Notes under the pieces: model-generated
Seen by the model: the letters and a program-made list of their open reading frames with translations, nothing else
Told to the model about the DNA's origin: nothing
Database searches by the model: none
Made by a program: the position numbers and the translations under genes
NCBI GenBank assembly: GCA_024654525.1
Contig: JANLHI010000032.1
Location: 1-64,000, forward strand
Length of the DNA stretch: 64,000 bases
Reading direction: 5' to 3'
Origin: Patescibacteria group bacterium
Lineage (GTDB): Bacteria > Patescibacteria > Paceibacteria > UBA6257 > 2-01-FULL-56-20
In this document: positions 8,304 through 15,810 of the stretch, piece after piece
Layout of the letters: each line of letters opens with the position of its first letter
Position numbering within the stretch: position 1 is the stretch's first letter

Positions 8304-8687
8304 ATGGAATTCGATTACACAATAACTACGGCGAAATCCTTTGACGAAGCGGTTCGAAGCGTCGAGGAAGAGATTCCCAAAGCTGGCATGCGGGTTTTAT
8401 ATGTTCACGATGTGCAGAAAACTTTAGAGGAAAAGGGCTTTAAGAGAGAGCCGTTCAAGATAGTTGAATTTTGCAATGCCAAGTTTGCAAGTGAGTTCTT
8501 AAACATTGACATCAAGATTGGTCTTTGTCTGCCTTGCAAAATCAACGTGTATACCAAAGATGATCAGACATTCATCTCGGGGATGCGACCGATTGTTCTA
8601 CAACAGTTTTTCCCGCAAGCAAATTTGGGCGAGAGACCAAAAGAAGTTGACCAAGTTATTCAGAATATTATTAACAATGCAAAATAA
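8304..8687 (+). CDS. DUF302 domain protein
   Basis: The 127-residue soluble protein matches the DUF302 pattern: an opening FDYTITTAKSFDEAVRSVEEEI, a central FKIVEFCNAKFASEFLN and a later GLCLPCKINVY. The family is structurally characterised but functionally unclear, and often sits near redox or metal genes. Two cysteines, in LCLPCKI (a CxxC), could bind metal or form a disulfide. It is sandwiched between the SHOCT and DoxX-like genes with gaps under 25 bp. Confidence 0.85.
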   Translation: MEFDYTITTAKSFDEAVRSVEEEIPKAGMRVLYVHDVQKTLEEKGFKREPFKIVEFCNAKFASEFLNIDIKIGLCLPCKINVYTKDDQTFISGMRPIVLQQFFPQANLGERPKEVDQVIQNIINNAK

Positions 8688-8701
8688 TTTATATAAAAAT
8701 T

Positions 8702-9085
8702 ATGGAAAATAATAAACTTGCTATATGGGTTTTACGAATCGCGGTTGCCGGTGAATTCATCGGTCACGGAGTGTTTGCTTTGCAGGGTAAAAAAGATTGG
8801 ATTGGCTGGTTTGCCAAATTTGGCGTCTCTGATCCGGAAACAGCTACCCAGCTTCTCTTTATTTTAGGAATTATCGATATTGGGTTGGCAATCCTCATTT
8901 TAATCAAACCGATTCGCGCCGCTCTTTTATGGATGGTGTTCTGGGGCTTCTGGACCGCGCTTCTCCGTCCGATAGTCGGCATGCCTATCTGGGATTTCGT
9001 CGAACGCTGGGCTAATTGGGGAGCGCCGTTGGCCTTGCTTTTACTGATTGGCCGGCCAAGAAGTTTCCGAGAGTGGTGGAGATAG
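8702..9085 (+). CDS. DoxX-like four-helix membrane protein
   Basis: The 127-residue protein has four predicted membrane helices and the length of the DoxX/DoxD-like family: LRIAVAGEFIGHGVFAL, a LLFILGIIDIGLAILIL helix, an LLWMVFWGFWTALL helix and a final LALLLLIGRP. Members take part in redox or thiosulfate metabolism in some organisms, but most are uncharacterised. Its stop codon lies inside a 30-bp palindrome (9081-9110). Confidence 0.65.
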   Translation: MENNKLAIWVLRIAVAGEFIGHGVFALQGKKDWIGWFAKFGVSDPETATQLLFILGIIDIGLAILILIKPIRAALLWMVFWGFWTALLRPIVGMPIWDFVERWANWGAPLALLLLIGRPRSFREWWR

Positions 9086-9110
9086 ATTTGCTTAATTAAG
9101 CAAATCTATC
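9081..9110. terminator. 30-bp perfect palindrome at gene end
   Basis: A loopless perfect inverted repeat centred between 9095 and 9096 (CTTAA|TTAAG). It overlaps the stop codon of the DoxX-like gene and may stop transcription of the SHOCT-DUF302-DoxX unit. No T-run. Confidence 0.6.
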
Positions 9111-9416
9111 TGCCGGCAGGCAGGTCATCCCCCGCCTACGCTAAAGCTTCGGGCGGGCAGGCAAGCTCTCAAATTTGATCTTACGACTCGTCAGTGTCAC
9201 AAACTGGCACACAAAGCTCTTACTCGCGGTACAAAACTCGCCACAAGGGCAAATACGTGGCAGAAATCGGGGCGTTTATTTAGAAACCGAAGTGATAGTT
9301 TTCTCGCGGTGCCCGAAGGCACGGCGAGCATAGATATCATTCGTTTGTTTTTGGCGTCAGCGTTAAAATCGCTTATGCTAATATAAAGTCGATTTTATGT
9401 TGGTAAAATAAAACAT
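9111..9416. other. Intergenic stretch with repeat and hairpins
   Basis: No gene seen. It starts with CTGCCGGCAG (a palindrome), then the second copy of the dispersed repeat (9131-9161). A GC-rich hairpin lies near 9312-9340 (CTCGCGGTGCC pairing with GGCACGGCGAG, one mismatch). The composition shifts abruptly from the genes on either side, suggesting inserted or decayed DNA. Confidence 0.5.
9131..9161 (+). repeat. Dispersed GC-rich repeat, copy 2
   Basis: Matches the reverse complement of 6442-6471. The element itself can fold (CCCGCC pairing with GGCGGG). See copy 1. Confidence 0.6.
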
Positions 9417-9812
9417 ATGAAAAATACAAAATTACAAAATTATTTTGAAATGTTTCTGCCGTACTTCCTTTTCGCCCAAGGAGCGAACGTACTCTATAAG
9501 ATGATCCCATCGTTATTCACCCACTACCGCGCAGAAGTGATTTTTTTGGTTCCTTGGGGATCAGCAATGATTGGCGGGATTCTCGCACTACTCGCAGGAA
9601 TCGGAATCTTACTCCGAAAGCGATGGGGAATAATATCGTATTTCGTTTTTATCTTGTTTCCAATAGCCATGACCTTTTTCGGATTTCGAGCATTCGGCTT
9701 TACCCAAAGCCTTTCCTTGCCGATAATTGGAGAGGGTTGGCTCATCATTCTTAATATTATTCTTGCACTTCTTCTTTCATTTAGTGCATGGAAAAAACGG
9801 CCTGGCGTGTAA
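9417..9812 (+). CDS. Four-helix membrane protein, unknown
   Basis: The 131-residue protein is mostly hydrophobic with about four membrane helices (around residues 10-30, 43-67, 74-95 and 105-125) and short basic loops. I recognise no family, although size and topology resemble DoxX-like or DUF4149-like small membrane proteins. It is preceded by the repeat-rich spacer and followed 41 bp later by another small membrane protein. Confidence 0.7.
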   Translation: MKNTKLQNYFEMFLPYFLFAQGANVLYKMIPSLFTHYRAEVIFLVPWGSAMIGGILALLAGIGILLRKRWGIISYFVFILFPIAMTFFGFRAFGFTQSLSLPIIGEGWLIILNIILALLLSFSAWKKRPGV

Positions 9813-9853
9813 TAACGCATGCCAAGTCTATAGCGTTTGAGATTAAAATATAA

Positions 9854-10057
9854 ATGGAAATATTCGCATTCACGTTAGATGTTATCGGGAAGATTTTGAT
9901 AGCATATACTGCACTTGCCGTTCATGGTCGCGTACGCACCGAGCAGAAAATTGATGCATCGGTATTCAAAGCGATGAGATGGGAAAAAGTAATCGGAATT
10001 TCCGGAATTATTTTTATAATTCTTGGATACCTTATTCATGTTTCGATAAGGTTTTAA
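9854..10057 (+). CDS. Small two-helix membrane protein
   Basis: The 67-residue protein has two membrane helices separated by a basic loop (HGRVRTEQKIDASVFKAMRWEK). It ends 11 bp before the Zwf-Gnd fusion gene and is probably in the same transcript. No family recognised. Confidence 0.65.
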   Translation: MEIFAFTLDVIGKILIAYTALAVHGRVRTEQKIDASVFKAMRWEKVIGISGIIFIILGYLIHVSIRF

Positions 10058-10068
10058 GAATTAGAATA

Positions 10069-12456
10069 ATGGAAACACCTACATCAAAAATCAACACTCC
10101 CACTATCTTTGTCATCTTCGGTGTTACCGGAGATCTTGCGGCAAAGAAAATCATCCCTTCCCTGTGGCATCTTTTCCAACAAAAACGATTACCGGATAAA
10201 CTTTCCATTATAGGATTTTCCCGTAAAGGGATGGGCAGTGCAGAATTCCATGCTTTATTACGAGAGATACTCTTGAAGCGTGGCGGAGAAAATACAGACG
10301 AAAAAAATATTACTGATTTCTTCAAATTTTTCACATATCACGCAGGAACATTTGAGGATGAAAAGGCGTTTCATACACTCTCTCAACGCATTGCGGAAAC
10401 GGAACAGGCGTGGGGAGTATGTACTAATAAACTTTTTTATCTCGCAGTGCCACCCTCATCCTTTTCCCCTATTCTTAAAAACCTTGCGACCGCGAAACTC
10501 AATATACCTTGTGGGGGAGACCTTGGATGGAGTCGCGTGCTTGTTGAGAAACCTTTCGGGGTAAATTTGCAAACCGCATCCGAGCTTCAAGCACTTCTCG
10601 CATTGTATTTCAAGGAAGAACAAATTTACCGTATAGACCATTACTTCTTCAAAGAAATCGTGCAGGGAATAAAAAACTTCCGTTTTTCCAATAATCTCTT
10701 CGAGAATATATGGGACAACACCACCATTGAACGTATTGATATTCGACTACTCGAATCCGTTGGCGTGGAGGAGCGCGGGAACTTTTACGATTCGGTGGGA
10801 ACCCTTCGCGATGTAGGACAAAACCATATTCTTGCCATGCTTGCTGCACTCACTATGGAATATCCGGAAAATGCAACCGCTCATTCCATCCAAAAAAGCC
10901 GTGCGAATGTTTTAGAATTCCTTGCGCCATGGACAGATACCACACTCCAACAAAACACATATCGCGCTCGCTATCACGGATATACCGATATTCAAGGAGT
11001 CGCCCCAAATTCGGAAGTTGAAACTTACTTTGCACTCGCCACTCACCTCCTTCACTCCCGATGGAAGGGAATTCCTATATTTATGGAGGCCGGGAAACGC
11101 ATGTCTGAAGCACGAAAGGAGATGATACTTACCCTCAAGCATCCAGAGAAATGTTTTCTTTGCGAAACCACAAAATCACATGCACCAAACCGTATCGTGT
11201 TTCGTCTCGAACCAAACGATGAAATTGTAATTCATTTTTGGACAAAAAAACCCGGTTTCGAACAAATTCTTGAAGAACGCACATTTTCATTTTTCCTTTA
11301 TGAGAAAAGGGTGAAGATGCAATATGTCGAGGAATATGCAAATATTCTCCACGCTACCATGGAAGGGAACCAGGCCTTCTTTATCTCACCCGATGAAATT
11401 ACGGCATCATGGAAATTTACAGATCCGATTATTGATAACTGGAAAAAAAATATTGTGCCACTTATGGAGTACGAGCCCGACACCACTCCCGAAGCGGAAA
11501 ATCTTCGTGAAAAAAATAACACTGCACACAAAGAAGCGAAGGGGGTGATAGGAATCATTGGACTGGGAAAAATGGGAGCAAACCTTGCACGACGACTCCA
11601 TGAGAAGCAATGGGATGTCGTGGGATTCAATAGAACTTCAGACTCCACTAAAAACCTTGTACGCGAAGGGATCATAGGCGCTTACTCGTTGCAAGAGTTT
11701 GTAAACGCATTGCCAAGTCCCCGCACAATATGGCTTATGGCTCCCCATCAAGTAGTAGACACAATACTTGCCAACCTTACTCCTCTACTCCAAGAAAGCG
11801 ATGTGATACTGGATGGCGGAAATTCTCCCTATAAGAGCTCAATCCAACGAGAGAAAAATCTTTCCCAAAAAAATATTTCCTTTCTTGATGTCGGCGTCTC
11901 GGGAGGTCCCGAAGGAGCAAGAAACGGCGCGTGTCTTATGATAGGAGGTGAAAGAGCACTCTATGAGAAATACGAACCGCTCTTCAGAGATTTATCAGTC
12001 GAGAAAGGATACGGTTATATGGGAAAATCCGGTGCGGGACATTTTGTAAAAATGGTCCATAACGGTATTGAATACGGCATGATGCAGGCAATCGGTGAAG
12101 GATTTGAGGTGATGAAAAAATCCCCGTTTTCTCTTAACCTTCACTCCATCGCAGAACTCTATAATCACGGTTCAGTAATCACTTCCCGCCTCGTACAATG
12201 GCTTGCCAACGCATATGAAAAATTCAGCGATGAATTGGATACTGATGAGTGTTGCTCGGGAAAAGTCTCTCATAGCGGCGAGGGGCAATGGACCGTGGAT
12301 GCCGCAAAAGAATTTGGTGTGCCGGTTGCCATCATCGAAGGCGCGCTTGAATTCAGGAAACAATCACAAGAGAATCCTTCCTATACCGGAAAAGTCGTAT
12401 CGGCATTGCGCCATGAGTTTGGCGGGCACGATACGAGTGACACCACATCACACTAG
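10069..12456 (+). CDS. zwf-gnd: Fused glucose-6-phosphate dehydrogenase / 6-phosphogluconate dehydrogenase
   Basis: One uninterrupted 795-residue protein. Residues 10-470 are glucose-6-phosphate dehydrogenase: nucleotide motif GVTGDLA at 18-24, VEKPFG near 159, and active-site RIDHY at 188-192. After a linker (471-490) comes a short-type decarboxylating 6-phosphogluconate dehydrogenase: GLGKMG at 498-503, SGGPEGA near 611, KMVHNGIEYG at 661-670. The two halves catalyse the first and third steps of the oxidative pentose phosphate pathway, making NADPH and ribulose-5-phosphate. No lactonase domain lies between them, so the lactone must hydrolyse spontaneously or by another enzyme. The frame is open to 9979, but ATG 10069 follows the preceding stop. 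Confidence 0.93.
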   Translation: METPTSKINTPTIFVIFGVTGDLAAKKIIPSLWHLFQQKRLPDKLSIIGFSRKGMGSAEFHALLREILLKRGGENTDEKNITDFFKFFTYHAGTFEDEKAFHTLSQRIAETEQAWGVCTNKLFYLAVPPSSFSPILKNLATAKLNIPCGGDLGWSRVLVEKPFGVNLQTASELQALLALYFKEEQIYRIDHYFFKEIVQGIKNFRFSNNLFENIWDNTTIERIDIRLLESVGVEERGNFYDSVGTLRDVGQNHILAMLAALTMEYPENATAHSIQKSRANVLEFLAPWTDTTLQQNTYRARYHGYTDIQGVAPNSEVETYFALATHLLHSRWKGIPIFMEAGKRMSEARKEMILTLKHPEKCFLCETTKSHAPNRIVFRLEPNDEIVIHFWTKKPGFEQILEERTFSFFLYEKRVKMQYVEEYANILHATMEGNQAFFISPDEITASWKFTDPIIDNWKKNIVPLMEYEPDTTPEAENLREKNNTAHKEAKGVIGIIGLGKMGANLARRLHEKQWDVVGFNRTSDSTKNLVREGIIGAYSLQEFVNALPSPRTIWLMAPHQVVDTILANLTPLLQESDVILDGGNSPYKSSIQREKNLSQKNISFLDVGVSGGPEGARNGACLMIGGERALYEKYEPLFRDLSVEKGYGYMGKSGAGHFVKMVHNGIEYGMMQAIGEGFEVMKKSPFSLNLHSIAELYNHGSVITSRLVQWLANAYEKFSDELDTDECCSGKVSHSGEGQWTVDAAKEFGVPVAIIEGALEFRKQSQENPSYTGKVVSALRHEFGGHDTSDTTSH

Positions 12457-12468
12457 ACCTACATAAAG

Positions 12469-13239
12469 ATGAAGCTTATTTCCCTCAACACATGGGGTGG
12501 CAAAGCATATGCGCCACTCATGCAGTTTATAAAAGAGCACGCCCCGACCACGGATATATTTTGCTTTCAGGAAATACTTTCCTCACCGGCACCGCAACGC
12601 GAGAGTCATGGAGCGCGCACGAATCTTTATGGTGAATTGGCGGAAGTCTTACCAAATTTCCAAAAATTCTTTACCGCGGAACAGAGCGGATACGACCTCG
12701 ACGAACCCGTCGACTTCCCCATCTCCTATGGACAAGCTACGTTTATAAAAAACTCCGTTCACGTTCTCTCTACCGAGGAAGTGTTCGTGTACCGCGACCG
12801 CAACAGTGCCCTCGATGTCAAAACATTTCCCGCAAGCATCCTCTGCACGCGAATCGCGCAAGAAGAGAAAACCTATTCCATTATGAACATGCACGGCATA
12901 GCGCATCCGGAACACCACGACACCCCCGATAGACTGATGCAATCCGAGAAAATTCTGCGCTTTCTCGAAAAGGAAGAGGGAATCAAACTCCTCTGCGGAG
13001 ACTTTAACCTCCGCCCCGAAACACTAAGCCTCGCATTGATTGAAAAAACCTTGCTTAATCTGAACAAAAAATTCAACATACCACAAACCCGTAGCATTCT
13101 CTCGCCGTACTTTGGCAAGAAAAATTTCGACCCAACTGTGGACTATATCCTCGTCTCCCCCGAAGTAGAAACCGAACAACTTGAAGTGCCCGATGTACAA
13201 ATCTCCGATCATTTGCCTCTTATCCTCGAATTCAGTTAA
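12469..13239 (+). CDS. Endonuclease/exonuclease/phosphatase family protein
   Basis: The 256-residue protein has the EEP fold signatures: LISLNTWGG at the N-terminus, FCFQEI (the metal-binding Glu) near 33-38, MNMHG in the middle, LLCGDFNLRPE near 170-180 and a C-terminal SDHLPLILEF. Family members cleave phosphodiester bonds in DNA, RNA, phosphoinositides or sphingolipids, and substrate cannot be read from the sequence. There is no signal peptide. It starts 13 bp after the fusion gene and is probably in its operon. Confidence 0.88.
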   Translation: MKLISLNTWGGKAYAPLMQFIKEHAPTTDIFCFQEILSSPAPQRESHGARTNLYGELAEVLPNFQKFFTAEQSGYDLDEPVDFPISYGQATFIKNSVHVLSTEEVFVYRDRNSALDVKTFPASILCTRIAQEEKTYSIMNMHGIAHPEHHDTPDRLMQSEKILRFLEKEEGIKLLCGDFNLRPETLSLALIEKTLLNLNKKFNIPQTRSILSPYFGKKNFDPTVDYILVSPEVETEQLEVPDVQISDHLPLILEFS

Positions 13240-13312
13240 TATAGTGGCACACGCGCTTAGGGTCGACGTTGCAGTCGGCCTCCCAACTTGAAAACGTCGG
13301 GACTCAGCCAAT

Positions 13313-13579
13313 ATGAAAGGGTTTGTATATATCCTAGAATCTCTGCATGATAAAAGATTTTATATTGGAAGTACCTCTAATCTTTCGGAAAGAGTAAAAC
13401 ATCATCAAGGTGGGTTTACTCCAAGTACTCACAGAATGGGAGAAATCGCGCTTGTATTTTCCCAAGAATTCCCTACGCTTGAAGAAGCTCTTAAAATAGA
13501 GCAGAAACTTAAGCGTTTAAAAAGACGAGATTATATTGAGAAAATAATCCGAGAAGGAAAGATTAAAATGCGCGCTTAG
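13313..13579 (+). CDS. GIY-YIG nuclease domain protein
   Basis: The 88-residue protein is a stand-alone GIY-YIG domain of the UPF0213 type. GIY is represented by VYILES, YIG by FYIGSTSNLSERVKHH, with a catalytic Arg in the latter and the conserved Glu in PTLEEALKIEQKLKR. Such single-domain proteins are common in CPR genomes. Their role (repair or DNA turnover) is not established. Its stop codon occupies nucleotides 8-10 of the downstream tRNA-Val gene. Confidence 0.88.
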   Translation: MKGFVYILESLHDKRFYIGSTSNLSERVKHHQGGFTPSTHRMGEIALVFSQEFPTLEEALKIEQKLKRLKRRDYIEKIIREGKIKMRA

Positions 13580-13641
13580 CTCAGTGGTAGAGCGACTCGT
13601 TTACACCGAGTAGGCCGGGGGTTCGATCCCCTCAGCGCGCA
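13570..13641 (+). tRNA. tRNA-Val (TAC)
   Basis: Acceptor arms GCGCGCT/AGCGCGC, anticodon stem ACTCG/CGAGT with loop TTTACAC giving TAC, T-loop TTCGATC. CCA is not encoded. The 5' end overlaps the GIY-YIG stop and the 3' end lies 1 nt before the SDR start codon. Confidence 0.95.
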
Positions 13642-13642
13642 C

Positions 13643-14326
13643 ATGGAACTTAAAGACAAGGTGATAGTAATCACAGGAGGAAGTAGTGGACTTGGAGAAG
13701 TAATGGCGCAAGCCTTCATAAAAGAAGGCTCAAAAATGGTCATAAGTTCACGCTCGGAAAAAAAATTAAAAGAAGTCTCCCAAAAGATAAAGGTGGAATC
13801 TTTCGTTGCGGATGTAACGGACGAAAAACAAGTAAATAACCTGAGAGATTTTGCCGTTCAGAAGTTTGGGCGAATTGATATTTGGATCAATAACGCCGGA
13901 ATCTGGATACCGTACAGACCCATAGAACAAATGGATTCCCGAAGAGTTCATGCGATGTTTGAAGTAAATGTGTTCGGAGCCATGTACGGCTCGAAGACCG
14001 CACTCATCCAAATGCGCGCACAGCACTCCGGAACAATAATGAACATTCTTTCTACGAGCGCCCTGGAGGGACGGCTGAACTCTTCGGGGTATAGTGCAAG
14101 TAAATTTGCGGCAAACGGATTCACCAAATCACTGCGTCTTGAAGCGAAACCGGATGGTATATCGGTTATAGCGGTTTTTCCCGGCGGGATGAAAACTCAT
14201 TTCTTCGACGAGAAAAAACCCGCGGACTTTGACGCGTTTATGGACCCGACTTTCGTGGCGGAAAAAATCATAGAAAATCTCAAATACTCCGCCCCCGAAG
14301 AAGAACTCGTTATTAAGAGAAAGTAG
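13643..14326 (+). CDS. Short-chain dehydrogenase/reductase (SDR)
   Basis: The 227-residue classical SDR has a cofactor motif TGGSSGLGE (about 11-19), a structural NNAG in WINNAGIW, a catalytic Ser in ILSTSALEG and the YSASK pair near 149-153. The basic residue pattern after the second strand (SSRSEKK) suits NADP(H). Substrate is unknown. The ATG begins 1 nt after tRNA-Val, so this gene has no room for its own leader and must be made from the tRNA transcript or a promoter inside it. Confidence 0.9.
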   Translation: MELKDKVIVITGGSSGLGEVMAQAFIKEGSKMVISSRSEKKLKEVSQKIKVESFVADVTDEKQVNNLRDFAVQKFGRIDIWINNAGIWIPYRPIEQMDSRRVHAMFEVNVFGAMYGSKTALIQMRAQHSGTIMNILSTSALEGRLNSSGYSASKFAANGFTKSLRLEAKPDGISVIAVFPGGMKTHFFDEKKPADFDAFMDPTFVAEKIIENLKYSAPEEELVIKRK

Positions 14327-14337
14327 TTCTCTTAATA
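14311..14337. terminator. Hairpin over SDR stop codon
   Basis: An 11-bp perfect stem (TATTAAGAGAA and its complement) with the SDR stop codon TAG in its 5-nt loop. It lies between convergent genes and may be a two-way terminator. Confidence 0.5.
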
Positions 14338-14353
14338 AAAAGAAGTTGGAATC

Positions 14354-14914
14354 CTACTTTATTACGTTTAAAAAATTGTGGAATACCTCACTACCACACG
14401 TTTTCTCCACAAACATTTCAGGGTGAAACTGCACCCCATATATCGGACGTGTTTTGTGCTTGATAGCCTCTACTCCGTCTTTAGAACGCGCCAATACCAT
14501 CAAATCCTCGGCTGGTTCTTTTACAACCCAGCGATGGCTTTCAAAAACCTGGAAGTTCTGGATATTCAAAAATAATTCATCCGGCACGACTACTTGAATA
14601 TCAAGAATACCACGCTCTTTATTTTGCATAAGTTCAAGTTTCGCTCCAAACGCACGCGCAACCACCTCAAAACCAAAACAAATTCCAAAAATAGGCTTTT
14701 TAGAATCTATAACAAGGCTTATTTCCTTTTGAAGCCGTTCTTCATTCCCACTCACAGGAAAACCATGCCCACCAGAAAGAACGACGGCATCAAAATCATC
14801 GGCGTCAATAGAATCTATTTCGGAATATTTAATCGCCCGAGAAAGGCTACCAATCAAAAGATTTTCCAGTTGAGGCAAATAACTTGTACCATTGTCCACT
14901 ATTAAAACTTTCAT
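14354..14914 (-). CDS. Class I glutamine amidotransferase-like protein
   Basis: The 186-residue protein is a free-standing GATase1 domain. The nucleophile C79 lies in FGICFGF, and the His/Glu of the triad are H164 and E166 in VQFHPEM. It resembles the GATase half of GMP synthase (LSGGHGFPV for the usual LSGGP), but no synthetase domain is adjacent. It could supply ammonia to a partner or act as a gamma-glutamyl hydrolase. It ends convergent with the SDR gene and follows folD by 8 bp, likely as an operon partner. Confidence 0.85.
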   Translation of the reverse strand: MKVLIVDNGTSYLPQLENLLIGSLSRAIKYSEIDSIDADDFDAVVLSGGHGFPVSGNEERLQKEISLVIDSKKPIFGICFGFEVVARAFGAKLELMQNKERGILDIQVVVPDELFLNIQNFQVFESHRWVVKEPAEDLMVLARSKDGVEAIKHKTRPIYGVQFHPEMFVEKTCGSEVFHNFLNVIK

Positions 14915-14922
14915 AAAAAAAC

Positions 14923-15732
14923 TTAGTTCTCGTTCAACGTATAGAAATTCTCAAAAAGTTTCGCTACAAGAATTGGCCCAGTACCTCCCGGTGTGGGTGT
15001 ATACACTAACTTTTCTGCTTTCTCATCCGTAGAATCAAAATCCCCGAAAATTTTCCCGTCTACAAAATCATATCCAAAATCAATTACCAAGGCATTCTCT
15101 TTGAGCATCCTTCCAGTAAATAACTTTGCCTTCCCTACACCGGAAATCACTACATCACAATTTTTGAGTATGGAAAAATCCGTCCCACGCCCCAATACAT
15201 ACAACTCGCTCACTTTCCGCATAAGCCACACCGCAATGGGTTTCCCCACCAAAATTCCCGCACCTATCACGGCGATTTTTTTACCTTTTAGTTCGAATAT
15301 GGTGCGAGAAAGGATTTCCTCAACGGTTGCCACCGCAGGATGCAATACTTTTGCGCGGTTGTTGTAGTGCGCACCGAGCGTTCGCTCGCTTAAACAGTCG
15401 GGGTCTTTTTCCGGTGGAATCGCGTTCACGATATAGGTGGCGTTCAACGGCTCCGGTATCGGCAATTGTACAATCGCACCGCCGCATGTTTTCCCCGAGG
15501 CTATTTTCCCCACTTCCTCCCGCAACGCATCATTCCCCAACCTCGAGTCGAGTTTGTAAATACGATAGTCAATTCCCAATCCTTTCGCGGTACTCTGCTT
15601 TAGTTTCTGAAAACTCTCGGACGCAGGATCATCACCAATCAAAACTCCCGCGAAGAACTTCTTCGGCTTCGGTTTTTCTTTGAGCCGCGCAAGAATTTCC
15701 GCGCTTATTTTTTTGCCGTCAATGACAACCAT
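14923..15732 (-). CDS. folD: Methylenetetrahydrofolate dehydrogenase/cyclohydrolase
   Basis: The 269-residue protein interconverts 5,10-methylene-, methenyl- and formyl-tetrahydrofolate. The catalytic Lys is K45 in SESFQKLKQ, VQLPIP matches the QLPLP motif, and the NADP loop is GAGILVGKP. The tyrosine that normally precedes the Lys by four residues is Phe41 here, and the usual KDVDG is KDPDC. The frame is open to 15774, but the leader there is low-complexity and MVVIDGKKIS at 15732 matches family starts. It pairs functionally with glyA upstream. Confidence 0.92.
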   Translation of the reverse strand: MVVIDGKKISAEILARLKEKPKPKKFFAGVLIGDDPASESFQKLKQSTAKGLGIDYRIYKLDSRLGNDALREEVGKIASGKTCGGAIVQLPIPEPLNATYIVNAIPPEKDPDCLSERTLGAHYNNRAKVLHPAVATVEEILSRTIFELKGKKIAVIGAGILVGKPIAVWLMRKVSELYVLGRGTDFSILKNCDVVISGVGKAKLFTGRMLKENALVIDFGYDFVDGKIFGDFDSTDEKAEKLVYTPTPGGTGPILVAKLFENFYTLNEN

Positions 15733-15810
15733 AACAAGTAGAATGTAGTATGTAGAATGTAGAAAAAAATACAAGTATACACACCGAGCCCCGTTTCTCT
15801 CTACTATACT

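Noticed and set aside
6347..10057. tRNA-Arg-integrated mobile element with att repeats
   Set aside because: No integrase and no second copy of the tRNA 3' end were found, so the island is only described as accessory.
13313..13579. Homing endonuclease
   Set aside because: The protein is a single 88-residue GIY-YIG domain of the UPF0213 kind, without DNA-recognition domains or an intron around it.
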